A DNA stretch of 64,000 nt from Bacteroidales bacterium (GTDB lineage Bacteria > Bacteroidota > Bacteroidia > Bacteroidales > Muribaculaceae): the NCBI GenBank assembly GCA_910575545.1, contig CAJTFH010000001.1, positions 124,001 through 188,000 of the forward strand, written 5' to 3'. The notes beneath the pieces are model-generated. The model was not told where the DNA came from. It saw only the letters and a list, made by a program, of their open reading frames with translations, and did no database searches. Shown here in pieces: positions 36,324 to 44,887 of the stretch. The position numbers and the translations under genes are program-made. Every line of letters starts with the position of its first letter. Position 1 is the stretch's first letter.

Positions 36324-36968
36324 ATGCAACCTTACATAGATGAAATGCTTGGCTTGACGGCCGATATTGCTGAGGAGCTGTTATGCCTTAAAGATACAGG
36401 GGGCAGGGTTTCGGATTTGTTGGCTGAAAAGATAAATCGCCTTGCAACCCTGGCAATCGAAGATGCGGCACTGATTGACACTGTTTCCGGCTCAAATGAT
36501 TACGAATCAGGTTCTGATGTGTCTGACGAGAGGGAAGATACGGATAGTTGCATCTGTGATGCTGAACCGGATTCTGTAACAAAGAATGATGGGGTTGCCG
36601 ATGACGTAGCCGAAGTGGAAAGTGGAGAATCACCGGCGGAAGAAATTTACGATAATCCGGAATCAGAATATAATCCAGAACCTACCGATGGTCTGCCGGA
36701 GATGCAAGAGCTGCCAAACAAGGAGGTTGTAGGAAATAGCGTGGCACTTAAACGAGCTTTCTCTCTTAACGATATGTTTCTATATAGACGATTGTTGTTT
36801 AACGGGTCGTCGCAGGATTTCAATGATGTTTTGGAAATAGTTCCTTCCCTTCAGTCGCCAGACGAAGTTTGCCGGTTGCTTTCAGATCGCTATGACGTTG
36901 ATTTGCAATCTGATGAGGCTAAAACGTTTATTGAAATCCTTATATCTTATATAAATCGTTCGAATTAA
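36324..36968 (+). CDS. Hypothetical acidic protein, Bacteroidales-type
   Basis: The 214-residue product has no signal peptide. It begins with a helical segment (MQPYIDEMLGLTADIAEELLCLKDTGG). A long acidic, probably disordered stretch follows (about 55-140, rich in Asp, Glu, Ser and Pro). It ends with a compact helical domain (about 145-214) containing AFSLNDMFLYRRLLFNGSSQDFNDVLEIVPSL. That Phe-Ser-Leu-Asn-Asp-x-Phe-x-Tyr-Arg-Arg-x-Leu-Phe block looks conserved and may be the functional part, but I do not recognise a named family. It lies 66 bp after dacB and 28 bp before rsmI, so it is probably co-transcribed with them. Confidence 0.7.
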   Translation: MQPYIDEMLGLTADIAEELLCLKDTGGRVSDLLAEKINRLATLAIEDAALIDTVSGSNDYESGSDVSDEREDTDSCICDAEPDSVTKNDGVADDVAEVESGESPAEEIYDNPESEYNPEPTDGLPEMQELPNKEVVGNSVALKRAFSLNDMFLYRRLLFNGSSQDFNDVLEIVPSLQSPDEVCRLLSDRYDVDLQSDEAKTFIEILISYINRSN

Positions 36969-36996
36969 TTTTGGTGATTAACGTAATTAGTGATAT

Positions 36997-37743
36997 ATGG
37001 CTGGTAAATTATATGTCGTGCCGACTCCGGTAGGGAATCTGTCTGATATGGCACCCCGAAGCGTGGAAATCCTGAAGACGTGCGATCTGATTCTGGCAGA
37101 AGATACACGCACAAGCAGCGTTGTGACACGCCATTTCGGCATAACCACTCCAATGCAGTCTCATCATAAGTTTAATGAACACGCTGCAGTGGCTCCTGTT
37201 GTGGAGAGGTTGAAAGGAGGTGACACAATCGCATTGATTTCAGATGCCGGTACCCCTGCAATATCGGATCCGGGGTTCATGCTTACCAGAGCCTGTAGGC
37301 AGAACGGGGTTGAGGTTGAAACCATACCAGGCCCTACGGCCTTCGTACCAGCCCTTGTCAATTCAGGGCTGCCGTGTGAGCGGTTTGTGTTTGAAGGGTT
37401 TCTGCCGCAGAAAAAGGGGAGGTCCACACGATTACAGGAGCTTGCGCAGGAGGCGCGCACAATAATCATTTATGAATCGCCAATGAGGTTGGCAAAAACT
37501 TTGCGTGAGTTGGCCGACGTTGTCGGAGAGGACAGGGAGGCATCTGTGTCGCGAGAGATTTCAAAACTTCATAACAGCACTCATAACGGTAGGGTGGGTG
37601 AACTTGCTGAATATTTCGCTTTGAACAATCCAAAAGGTGAGATTGTTATTGTATTATCGGGAAAACGGTCAGACAAAAGCGCTCCGAAGGTGCATCGCAA
37701 CAAGTTCAGGCCTAATCCCGGAGAGAATGGGGATGAGGATTGA
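36997..37743 (+). CDS. rsmI: 16S rRNA (cytidine(1402)-2'-O)-methyltransferase
   Basis: Methylates the 2'-OH of C1402 in the decoding centre of 16S rRNA using SAM. The protein (248 aa) opens GKLYVVPTPVGNLSDMAPRSVEILKTCDLILAEDTRTS, diagnostic for RsmI of the tetrapyrrole-methylase fold. It continues with IALISDAGTPAISDPGF (SAM-binding), VETIPGPTAFVPALVNSGLP and FEGFLPQKKGRS. The C-terminal part is short, with a basic tail (KRSDKSAPKVHRNKFRP). Length and motif order are standard. It lies 28 bp after the acidic hypothetical gene and 47 bp before a lipoprotein gene. Confidence 0.96.
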   Translation: MAGKLYVVPTPVGNLSDMAPRSVEILKTCDLILAEDTRTSSVVTRHFGITTPMQSHHKFNEHAAVAPVVERLKGGDTIALISDAGTPAISDPGFMLTRACRQNGVEVETIPGPTAFVPALVNSGLPCERFVFEGFLPQKKGRSTRLQELAQEARTIIIYESPMRLAKTLRELADVVGEDREASVSREISKLHNSTHNGRVGELAEYFALNNPKGEIVIVLSGKRSDKSAPKVHRNKFRPNPGENGDED

Positions 37744-37790
37744 TTACAGATAGACTATTCAACTTTTTATTTATCATTACATTCTAAGTT

Positions 37791-38654
37791 ATGAAAAAAT
37801 TGACTTCACTCCTCATGGTAGGAGCGCTTGCGTTGACAGCTTGCCATACGCGTACAGAGCAGACAACTGATAACGGGATGCCTACAGCCAGCGATTCACT
37901 CCGCATGGCATTGGCAGACCAGGACAGCCTGCTGTCATTGATGAATGATGTGGCTGACGGGATGAACCAGATCAAGCAGATGGAGAACATTCTCAATTCA
38001 ACAGGAGACCTTTCTGCCGAATCGAAAGATAAACGCCAACAAATACGTAATGACATGCTTGTCATACAGCAGACATTGAAGATGCGACGCGATAAACTGG
38101 AGGAACTTGAAAAGAAGCTCCAGAACAGCTCCGCAAATAACGCCACCCTTCAAAAATCGATACAGACACTTAAAACCCAGATCGCAGACCAGGAGGGTAC
38201 AATCGAGACATTGCGTAAGGATTTGTCGGCTGCCAATATACATATTGAAAGACTGACAGCCAATGTTGATTCTCTGAATTCGGCAATGGAATCGGTCAAT
38301 GCTGCCAAGGAAGTTGTTGAGCAGGAAGCCACATCTCTGTCGAATGAGCTTAATGAATGTTATTATGCTGTGGGTAGTAAGACGGAACTCCGTGAGCATA
38401 AACTTATTGAATCCGGTTTCTTGCGTAAGACAAAGATTATGCCTGCTGATTTTGAGCAGAATTATTTCACTAAAGCCGACAAACGTAGCATGTCGACCCT
38501 TGATCTGCACTCACGCAAAGCCAAAGTGCTTACCAACCAACCTGCAGATTCCTATGAGATTGTTGAAGCTCCGAATGGTAGCAAAGTGCTTAAGATTACA
38601 AATCCTGACCGGTTCTGGAATGTGTCGAACTTCCTGATTGTGCAGATTGATTGA
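37791..38654 (+). CDS. Coiled-coil lipoprotein of unknown function
   Basis: The 287-residue product begins MKKLTSLLMVGALALTACHT, a signal peptide with a LTAC lipobox. Residues about 50-190 form a long heptad-like coiled coil (KDKRQQIRNDMLVIQQTLKMRRDKLEELEKKLQN; IQTLKTQIADQEGTIETLRKDLSAANIHIERL). A C-terminal globular part of about 100 residues follows (NECYYAVGSKTELREHKLIESGFLRKTKIMPADFEQNYF). The architecture suggests a periplasmic scaffold or stress-type envelope lipoprotein, but no named domain is recognised. A strong hairpin (38692-38727) ends the unit. Confidence 0.8.
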   Translation: MKKLTSLLMVGALALTACHTRTEQTTDNGMPTASDSLRMALADQDSLLSLMNDVADGMNQIKQMENILNSTGDLSAESKDKRQQIRNDMLVIQQTLKMRRDKLEELEKKLQNSSANNATLQKSIQTLKTQIADQEGTIETLRKDLSAANIHIERLTANVDSLNSAMESVNAAKEVVEQEATSLSNELNECYYAVGSKTELREHKLIESGFLRKTKIMPADFEQNYFTKADKRSMSTLDLHSRKAKVLTNQPADSYEIVEAPNGSKVLKITNPDRFWNVSNFLIVQID

Positions 38655-38691
38655 TATTCGGGGCTAATATATCACCTCTGAGAGGTCACAC

Positions 38692-38727
38692 CACATCCCC
38701 GCCTGGCATTCGCAAGGCGGGGATGTG
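38692..38727 (+). terminator. GC-rich hairpin terminator after the coiled-coil lipoprotein gene
   Basis: CACATCCCCGCCT (38692-38704) pairs perfectly with AGGCGGGGATGTG (38715-38727) around ten bases; followed by TTTGG. The TTTG also serves as the -33 box of ftsY, so the two signals abut. Confidence 0.75.
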
Positions 38728-38759
38728 TTTGGATATGTGGCTCGATTTGTGTAATTTTG
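38728..38759 (+). promoter_or_regulatory. Promoter of ftsY (TTTG-N20-TAATTTTG)
   Basis: TTTG (38728-38731) and TAATTTTG (38752-38759) are separated by exactly 20 nt, a full consensus match. It overlaps an in-frame upstream ATG at 38757, so translation must start later, at 38784. Confidence 0.8.
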
Positions 38760-38783
38760 CAAAGAATAACCGAACCGAACAGA

Positions 38784-39752
38784 ATGGGATTTTTCAACAA
38801 ATTCTTCTCGAAAGAGAAAAAAGAAACGCTCGACAACGGGCTTGAACGAACAAAGCAGGGCATATTCAGTAAAATCACCCGGGCTGTTGCCGGAAAGTCG
38901 AAAATCGACGATGATGTGCTCGACAATCTTGAAGAGGTTTTCATAACATCTGATGTCGGGGTAGACACCACGTTGAAAATCATCGACAGGATTGAGAAGC
39001 GTGTGGCGAAGGATAAATATGTCGGGTCTTCTGAACTTAACAGGTTGCTGTGTGAGGAAATATGCGAGCTGTTGGCCGAAAACAACAACGAATCGACAGA
39101 TGATGATTTCTCGGTTCCGGCCGGACATTCCCCTCATGTTATAATGGTTGTAGGTGTTAACGGAGTTGGCAAGACCACCACGATAGGCAAGCTCGCCGCG
39201 CAGTTTAAAGCGGCGGGTAATAAAGTTATGCTCGGTGCTGCAGATACATTCCGTGCGGCTGCAGTCGAGCAGCTCGACATATGGGGAGAACGGGCAGGAG
39301 TGCCTGTTGTCAAGCAAAAGCTCGGCAGTGATCCCGCAGCTGTGGCATTCGACACACTTCAGTCGGCAAAAGCAAACGGTGTTGATGTGGTAATCATCGA
39401 TACTGCCGGACGCCTCCACAATAAAAAGGGGTTGATGGATGAATTGTCGAAAATAAAGAATGTGATGCAGAAAGTCGTGCCTGATGCTCCCCATGAGGTA
39501 TTGTTGGTTCTCGATGGCTCAACCGGACAGAATGCATTTGAACAGGCCCGTCAATTCGTTGCCGCTACCAATGTTAACGAGCTTGCTATTACCAAACTCG
39601 ACGGCACGGCCAAAGGCGGGGTTGTAATCGGGATATCAGACCAGTTCAAAATCCCTGTGAAATATATAGGATTGGGCGAAGGAATCAACGACCTGCAGGT
39701 TTTTCACAAAAAGGAATTTGTAGAGTCTCTTTTCGGCAGTGAAATAAATTGA
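38784..39752 (+). CDS. ftsY: Signal recognition particle receptor FtsY
   Basis: SRP-receptor GTPase that docks ribosome-SRP complexes at the inner membrane. From the chosen start (MGFFNKFFSKEKKETLDNG) it has a short amphipathic membrane-binding N-terminus and lacks the long acidic A-domain of E. coli. The NG domain shows G1 VVGVNGVGKTTTIGKLAAQF, the insertion-box region GAADTFRAAAVEQLDIWGER, G3 VIIDTAGRLHNKKGLMDEL, G4 AITKLDGTAKGG and the closing VKYIGLGEGINDLQVF. The product is 322 aa. A consensus promoter lies 24 nt upstream. rimO starts eight nt after the stop, suggesting an ftsY-rimO-menF transcript. Confidence 0.97.
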   Translation: MGFFNKFFSKEKKETLDNGLERTKQGIFSKITRAVAGKSKIDDDVLDNLEEVFITSDVGVDTTLKIIDRIEKRVAKDKYVGSSELNRLLCEEICELLAENNNESTDDDFSVPAGHSPHVIMVVGVNGVGKTTTIGKLAAQFKAAGNKVMLGAADTFRAAAVEQLDIWGERAGVPVVKQKLGSDPAAVAFDTLQSAKANGVDVVIIDTAGRLHNKKGLMDELSKIKNVMQKVVPDAPHEVLLVLDGSTGQNAFEQARQFVAATNVNELAITKLDGTAKGGVVIGISDQFKIPVKYIGLGEGINDLQVFHKKEFVESLFGSEIN

Positions 39753-39760
39753 GGAGCGGA

Positions 39761-41050
39761 ATGCACACAGTGAAAGTAGTTACGCTCGGATGCTCAAAAA
39801 ACCTTGTTGATTCCGAGCGTGTGCTCAAAATGCTCTCAAATGCCGGCCTGGATGCTGTGCATGAGGGTGATGGGTATGCCAACATAGTGATAATCAACAC
39901 GTGTGGATTTATTGGAGATGCCAAAGAGGAATCTGTCAATACAATTTTGGAATATGCCGAGGCCAAGAACAATGGCAAAATTGAAGAATTGTATGTGATG
40001 GGATGCCTGTCGGAGCGGTATCGTGATGAACTGCAGAAAGAGATTCATGAAGTTGACAGGTTTTACGGAAAGTTCGACTGGACGACTATAGCCGATGACT
40101 TGAGCCGGAAACACGGCCATCCATCATTGTGCTATGACCGCACGATAACTACACCGTCGCACCATGCATATCTCAAAATTGCAGAAGGGTGTAACCGGTT
40201 CTGTGCATTCTGTGCGATTCCGCTGATAACAGGCCGCTATAAATCACGCCCGATAGAGGAGATTGAAGATGAAGTTCGGATGTTGGTCGGACGTGGCGTC
40301 AAAGAATTTAACGTTATAGCCCAGGATTTGTCAGGCTATGGGCAAGACCTTTATGGCGTTCAGAAACTGCCGGAACTTGTTGACCGGCTGTCGCGCATAG
40401 AAGGTGTCAAATGGATCAGGCTTCATTATGCATATCCTGCGCAATTCCCGATGGAAGTTATGGATGTCATGGCCAATCGTCCCAATGTATGCGCGTATCT
40501 CGACATAGCATTGCAGCATATTTCAGACAAGGTGCTGTTGAATATGCGCCGGCATATTACTGCAGATGAAACCCGGGCGCTCCTGGCGGAGATGCGTCGC
40601 CGTGTTCCGGGTCTGCATATACGCACAACTTTGATGACCGGCTTCCCCGGGGAGACTGAGGAGGATTTTGAAGAATTGCTCCGGTTTGTTGAAGAGCAGC
40701 GTTTCGAGCGGATGGGAGCATTTGCATACTGCGAAGAAGAGGGCACATATGGAGCGGAGAATTACGACGATTCGATACCGGAAGATGTCAAACAAAAACG
40801 GCTCGACCGGCTTATGGATTTGCAAGAGCGCATTTCGATGGAATTGCAGCAGCAGAAAATAGGCCATCGGCTTGAGGTGGTGATTGACCGTGAAGAGGAG
40901 GAGTTTTATGTAGGCCGCACACAATGGGACTCTCCGGAAGTTGACCCGGAAGTGCTTGTGAAAAAAGACCGGACACTGATGATTGGCGGATTCTATGAGG
41001 TTGAAGTAAAGGAGGCACTCCCGTTTGAGCTTATTGCGGTGGTCGTATGA
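39761..41050 (+). CDS. rimO: Ribosomal protein S12 methylthiotransferase
   Basis: Radical-SAM enzyme that adds a methylthio group to the conserved Asp of ribosomal protein S12. The N-terminal UPF0004 domain has the three Fe-S Cys (VVTLGCSKNLVDSERV, NTCGFI, VMGCLSERY). The radical-SAM core has the Cx3Cx2C cluster in EGCNRFCAFCAIPLITGRYKSR, and a C-terminal TRAM domain follows (RLEVVIDREEEEFYVGRTQWDSPEVD). I use the ATG at 39761 (MHTVKVVTLG, preceded by GAGGAG) rather than an in-frame TTG 12 nt earlier. The product is 429 aa. It sits eight nt after ftsY and three bp before the isochorismate synthase. Confidence 0.97.
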   Translation: MHTVKVVTLGCSKNLVDSERVLKMLSNAGLDAVHEGDGYANIVIINTCGFIGDAKEESVNTILEYAEAKNNGKIEELYVMGCLSERYRDELQKEIHEVDRFYGKFDWTTIADDLSRKHGHPSLCYDRTITTPSHHAYLKIAEGCNRFCAFCAIPLITGRYKSRPIEEIEDEVRMLVGRGVKEFNVIAQDLSGYGQDLYGVQKLPELVDRLSRIEGVKWIRLHYAYPAQFPMEVMDVMANRPNVCAYLDIALQHISDKVLLNMRRHITADETRALLAEMRRRVPGLHIRTTLMTGFPGETEEDFEELLRFVEEQRFERMGAFAYCEEEGTYGAENYDDSIPEDVKQKRLDRLMDLQERISMELQQQKIGHRLEVVIDREEEEFYVGRTQWDSPEVDPEVLVKKDRTLMIGGFYEVEVKEALPFELIAVVV

Positions 41051-41053
41051 GTT

Positions 41054-42088
41054 ATGGATTGGAATAGTATTCAATGCCATATTAATGCGTTGTTGGATGG
41101 CGGAAACCCTTTTGCTGTATTCATGCTCCCCGGCGACAGCTCTGTTATGCTGGCCGACGGAAAGCGTCAGGATTTCACATTCGGAATTGTGCCATGGCTT
41201 GGCAGCCATGCTGATGCGGTGTGTATTCCAACGCTGATGCCGAAAGCCGGGGTTATGCCGGTGGAACGCCATTCCACGACCCGGGAAGATTATTTGTATG
41301 GGGTTGGAAAAGTTATTGAAAGCTGTCAGTGCCGTCATGGGAAAACGGTCTATTCACGCATTATATGCGCTGACATAAAAAATGGAGAGAGGATAGACTG
41401 GGGGATGACTGCCATTAAACTGTTTATGTCGCATAACCACTGCTTCCGTTTTCTATATTTCACACCGCAGACAGGTGCATGGCTTGGGGCGACGCCCGAA
41501 CTGTTGCTGGATTTCTGTCATTCGACCGGGAGGCTGTCGACTGTAGCTTTGGCTGGCACACGCAGGCGGGGGATTCCCGGCGAATGGGATGAAAAGAATC
41601 TTAGGGAGAACAGATTCGTTTCAGATTATATAGTCGGGCAGTTGGATAATTTGGGCATCAAAGCTGAAGTGGCTCCGCTTGGAGAAGTTGGATATGGCAA
41701 TATAAGCCATCTTTGTGCGGAGATTTCTGCGAGTTCCACATCGGATATGATTCCGACGATATTAGACGCTATTAGCCCGACTCCCGCATTGTGCGGGTTC
41801 CCCAAGGCCGATGCCATCAACGACATATGCAATTATGAAAAACACGACAGGGGGTGTTATGGCGGATACCTTGCTATAACCACCAGGGAGAGGTTCATGG
41901 CATATGTCAATCTGAGATGTGTCCATTTCGACAAGCATGGATATTGCGTTTTCGGAGGGGGAGGGATAACCGAGCAATCAGATGCGGAAACCGAATATGC
42001 GGAAACTGACGATAAGACGCGCCCTCTCATCAAGCTTATTGAATCGTGTCGCATGCAGGATGATAAATGGCAGAATCGATTCAACTGA
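41054..42088 (+). CDS. menF: Isochorismate synthase (MenF-like chorismate-binding enzyme)
   Basis: Converts chorismate to isochorismate, the entry step of menaquinone synthesis. The chorismate-binding fold is clear in the C-terminal 250 residues: GAWLGATPELLLDF, TVALAGTRRRG (the ALAGTR block), EKNLRENRFVSDYIVGQL, ISHLCAEISA, LDAISPTPALCGFPKADA and CYGGYLAI. This arrangement fits isochorismate synthases; anthranilate and aminodeoxychorismate synthases share the fold but normally sit by trp or pab genes. At 344 aa it is shorter than E. coli MenF, with a reduced N-terminal region. It follows rimO after three bp. The remaining men genes are not in this window. Confidence 0.86.
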   Translation: MDWNSIQCHINALLDGGNPFAVFMLPGDSSVMLADGKRQDFTFGIVPWLGSHADAVCIPTLMPKAGVMPVERHSTTREDYLYGVGKVIESCQCRHGKTVYSRIICADIKNGERIDWGMTAIKLFMSHNHCFRFLYFTPQTGAWLGATPELLLDFCHSTGRLSTVALAGTRRRGIPGEWDEKNLRENRFVSDYIVGQLDNLGIKAEVAPLGEVGYGNISHLCAEISASSTSDMIPTILDAISPTPALCGFPKADAINDICNYEKHDRGCYGGYLAITTRERFMAYVNLRCVHFDKHGYCVFGGGGITEQSDAETEYAETDDKTRPLIKLIESCRMQDDKWQNRFN

Positions 42089-42187
42089 ATTGTTTCACCT
42101 TGGGTTCTGCGGCTGAACCGATTCGCATTTAACGGTTAAAGAGTGTCAGTTTCAACCTTGGCGGGTGGTTATATGGTATTTTTTTTG

Positions 42188-42195
42188 TAATTTCG
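42188..42195 (+). promoter_or_regulatory. Possible -7 element (TAATTTCG) of the TetR gene
   Basis: One mismatch from TAnnTTTG and only nine nt before the ATG, which would give a nearly leaderless mRNA. Weak. Confidence 0.3.
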
Positions 42196-42204
42196 CATGT
42201 TGAA

Positions 42205-42837
42205 ATGGCAAGTACTACCCGTGATATATTGATTGACGTTGCCCGTCAGCTCTTCGCCTTGAAGGGGGTGGAGAAAACCACTATGCTCGATATAGCCGAG
42301 GCTTCGGAAAAAGGGCGGCGCACAATTTATACATATTTCAAGAATAAACGGGAAATACACCAGGCGGTGATTGAGAAAGAGAGCGAACAGATTGTTAGCC
42401 GTCACCGAATGATTCAGAAAAGCGCGTTACCCCCGTCGCAGAAACTGGAGATGTATATCCGTGCGAGGTTCGATTTGCAGATTATGGCAAGCCGGCGTTT
42501 CTATGATGTGGATAGCCTGCAGAATTTTCTTGCAGGAGGCCGTGGCGATAAAACCAGGCGTGCGGCCGCATTGAAGCAGGTTGAGATTTTCCATGAGATT
42601 CTGCGCGAAGGTGTTGAGAAAGGGGAGTTCGATGCTGATCAGGCGCGTCGTCTGGCACCATTGGTTGTCATGCTAATGCAAGGAGTTGATAACCCTGCCA
42701 AAGGGGCACACCTTGAGTTTCTCGGCGTTAAACTTGAAGAGGCTTGCGACCGGTTGATAGAATTTATCCTTGAGGGGATTAAGCCTAAACAGACCCCAAA
42801 CGATAAAATGCCCATTTTTGAGACAGAAGACAAATAA
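42205..42837 (+). CDS. TetR/AcrR-family transcriptional regulator
   Basis: DNA-binding repressor of 210 aa. The N-terminal HTH is typical: RDILIDVARQLFALKGVEKTTMLDIAEASEKGRRTIYTYFKNKREI (about 5-50), with the usual TxxDIA-xxxGxxxxTxYxxFxxK pattern. The C-terminal ligand-binding half is helical and unassigned. The adjacent gene (27 bp downstream, same strand) is a FabG-type reductase, so the regulator may control fatty-acid or reductase expression, or itself, but nothing in the sequence proves the target. Confidence 0.9.
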   Translation: MASTTRDILIDVARQLFALKGVEKTTMLDIAEASEKGRRTIYTYFKNKREIHQAVIEKESEQIVSRHRMIQKSALPPSQKLEMYIRARFDLQIMASRRFYDVDSLQNFLAGGRGDKTRRAAALKQVEIFHEILREGVEKGEFDADQARRLAPLVVMLMQGVDNPAKGAHLEFLGVKLEEACDRLIEFILEGIKPKQTPNDKMPIFETEDK

Positions 42838-42863
42838 AACCAACAATTAAAAATATTTTCTCA

Positions 42864-43610
42864 ATGAAATTACTCGAAGGAAAAACAGCGGTTATTACCG
42901 GAGCTGCCCGTGGCATCGGAAAAGAAATCGCTTTGCGTTTTGCCCGTGAGGGCGCAAATATCGCTTTCACCGACCTCGTAATTGATGAAAACGGTAAAAA
43001 AACCGAAGAAGAGATTGCTTCACTTGGAGTGAAAGTGAAAGGTTATGCATCTAATGCAGCCGATTTCGCCCAGACCGAAGAGGTGGTTAAAGAGATACAT
43101 AAAGATTTCGGCAGCATAGATATTTTGGTAAATAATGCAGGTATCACAAAAGACGGACTTATGATGCGCATGACAGAAGCGCAGTGGGATGCCGTTATAG
43201 CTGTTAACCTGAAAAGCGCGTTCAACTTCATTCATGCGGTTCTACCCATAATGATGCGTCAGCGTAGTGGCTCGATTATCAATATGGCATCTGTGGTCGG
43301 TGTTCACGGCAATGCAGGCCAGTGCAATTATGCAGCTTCTAAAGCAGGCCTTATCGCACTTGCGAAAAGCATCGCCCAGGAAGTCGGTTCACGTGGAATC
43401 CGTGCAAACGCTATAGCCCCGGGATTTATAGAGACAGCCATGACGGCCGCTTTGCCTGAGGATGTCCGTGCGGAATGGTGCAAGAAAATTCCTTTGCGCA
43501 GAGGTGGCCAGGTCGACGATATCGCCAGCGTTGCCACATTCCTTGCCTCAGACATGTCGAGCTATGTTACCGGCCAGGTTATCCAGGTCGACGGTGGCAT
43601 GAACATGTGA
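42864..43610 (+). CDS. fabG: 3-oxoacyl-ACP reductase (short-chain dehydrogenase)
   Basis: NADPH-dependent reductase of fatty-acid elongation. The protein (248 aa) has the Rossmann glycine motif TGAARGIGKEIA, the NNAG motif (LVNNAGITKDGLMMRMTEAQWDAVIAVNLKS), the catalytic Ser in IINMASVVGVHGNAGQ and the YxxxK pair in YAASKAGLIALAKSIAQE (Tyr about 155). The VRANAIAPGFIETAMT-like region and the closing YVTGQVIQVDGGMNM are standard for FabG. Genomic linkage is to a TetR regulator, not to fabD/fabF, so it may be a paralogue. It ends before a clear terminator. Confidence 0.93.
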   Translation: MKLLEGKTAVITGAARGIGKEIALRFAREGANIAFTDLVIDENGKKTEEEIASLGVKVKGYASNAADFAQTEEVVKEIHKDFGSIDILVNNAGITKDGLMMRMTEAQWDAVIAVNLKSAFNFIHAVLPIMMRQRSGSIINMASVVGVHGNAGQCNYAASKAGLIALAKSIAQEVGSRGIRANAIAPGFIETAMTAALPEDVRAEWCKKIPLRRGGQVDDIASVATFLASDMSSYVTGQVIQVDGGMNM

Positions 43611-43629
43611 TATTTGTTCTGACACATTC

Positions 43630-43672
43630 AGGCGTCGCGGTAAAAAGGCGCTTCTTTTCCGCGACGCCTTTC
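43630..43672 (+). terminator. Intrinsic terminator of fabG
   Basis: AGGCGTCGCGG (43630-43640) pairs with CCGCGACGCCT (43659-43669), with extra AAAA/TTTT pairing inside, followed by a short T-rich run. Confidence 0.75.
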
Positions 43673-43691
43673 ATCTTTCATACTAACCAGA

Positions 43692-44282
43692 ATGCTAAAT
43701 TATAACACCAGGCTTAAACAGCTTGTGTTGCCGGAATACGGCCGCAATATACAGCGTATGGTCGATTACTGCCTGACGATTGAAGACCGGCAGGAAAGGA
43801 ATACGTGTGCCAATGCTATCGTAAGATCAATGGGAAACCTTTTCCCGGAGCTCCGTGCACCGGAAAACGAACATAAGCTATGGGATCATCTGATGATTAT
43901 GTCAGATTTCCAGCTTGATATCGATTTCCCTTGTGAGGTTATTTCTGCAACTGACCTGTCTACCAAGCCAGAAAAGGTGGCATATTCCCAAAGCTCGATG
44001 CGCTATCGTCACTATGGCAGAATCATACAGTCGATGATTGACAAAGCCGCTGCCATGGAAGAGGGAGAAGAACGACAGCAGGTTATTCTTCTGTTGGCCA
44101 ACCATATGAAGAAACAGATGCTGGCAGTTAATTCCGACGGGGTTGATGACCAAAAGATATTCAAAGACCTCGCTGAATTGTCGCATGGTGCAATCCGCCT
44201 TGAATCCGCCACAACACGTCTGCATGAGTTTAAAGAGTTGCCCGTTCCGGCTTCAGGGAAAAAGAAGAAGAAAAAAGGCTGA
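43692..44282 (+). CDS. DUF4290 domain-containing protein
   Basis: The 196-residue cytoplasmic protein is a clear member of DUF4290, a Bacteroidota family of unknown role. It begins MLNYNTRLKQLVLPEYGRNIQRMVDYC and continues RMGNLFPEL-type and ENEHKLWDHLMIMSDFQLDIDFPCEV blocks, then MRYRHYGRIIQSMI. The C-terminus is Lys-rich (GKKKKKKG). No membrane or signal segment is visible. It heads a run with rimM (32 bp downstream) and a small hypothetical gene. No promoter element could be placed between it and the fabG terminator. Confidence 0.85.
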   Translation: MLNYNTRLKQLVLPEYGRNIQRMVDYCLTIEDRQERNTCANAIVRSMGNLFPELRAPENEHKLWDHLMIMSDFQLDIDFPCEVISATDLSTKPEKVAYSQSSMRYRHYGRIIQSMIDKAAAMEEGEERQQVILLLANHMKKQMLAVNSDGVDDQKIFKDLAELSHGAIRLESATTRLHEFKELPVPASGKKKKKKG

Positions 44283-44314
44283 TAACTGACTGTCGTCAAT
44301 AAGTTTATGAAAAT

Positions 44315-44836
44315 ATGATTTCCCGGCAGGAACTGCAAAAAGTAGGGCGCCTATTGAAACCGCATGGCATAAACGGGGAGATTGTGGCGTTGCTTACCGA
44401 AGAGGTGGATTTGTCTGAGATGTCGTGTATAGTGCTTGACATAGATGGGATTTATGTGCCTTTTTTCCTATCATCGATAAGGCAGAAGAGTTCAGAGACT
44501 GATTTGCTGACTATTGACGGCATTGGCGATGAAACCGCGGCAGCCGGTTTATGCGGCCGCGACCTGTATGTCAAACTTGATGAAGTGCAATCAGATTCCG
44601 GTGAACAGGATGGGTTCTATGCCGATGACCTTGTGGGCTATGAAGCATATGCGGATGGCGTTTTTTTAGGAAAAATAGCCGGTGTCAACGACTCGACAGC
44701 AAATTATTTGTTTATAATAGAGAAGGCCGGAGGTGAGGAATGTCTCGTGCCTGTGGCAGATGAGTTTATTTCGCTGCTTGATCCAGCGAATAAGCGCATA
44801 GAATTTTCGCTTCCCGAAGGGTTGCTTGAATTATAA
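44315..44836 (+). CDS. rimM: Ribosome maturation factor RimM
   Basis: Assists late assembly of the 30S head by binding S19 and 16S rRNA. The N-terminal reductase-like domain begins VGRLLKPHGINGEIVALLTEEVD, matching the RimM opening (G-R-hydrophobic-x-K-P-H-G-hydrophobic-x-G-E). The C-terminal PRC-barrel is seen in DDLVGYEAYADGVFLGKIAGVNDSTANYLFII and ECLVPVADEFISLLDPANKRIEFSLPEGLLEL. At 173 aa the length is normal. It sits between DUF4290 and a small acidic hypothetical gene, on the same strand with short gaps. Confidence 0.93.
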   Translation: MISRQELQKVGRLLKPHGINGEIVALLTEEVDLSEMSCIVLDIDGIYVPFFLSSIRQKSSETDLLTIDGIGDETAAAGLCGRDLYVKLDEVQSDSGEQDGFYADDLVGYEAYADGVFLGKIAGVNDSTANYLFIIEKAGGEECLVPVADEFISLLDPANKRIEFSLPEGLLEL

Positions 44837-44887
44837 CCCGTAGGAATTATCGGGATTATCCAGTAATGTTAAACGATATATCGAATT

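Noticed and set aside
38664-39494. Antisense frame of 276 codons over ftsY
   Set aside because: Shadow frame of a strongly conserved GTPase gene with no recognisable protein features.
39749-39760. TTG start for rimO, 12 nt upstream of the ATG
   Set aside because: The ATG at 39761 has a GAGGAG stretch before it and matches the usual start of RimO.
40523-41338. Antisense frame of 271 codons over rimO/menF
   Set aside because: Spans two genes on the opposite strand and shows no domain.
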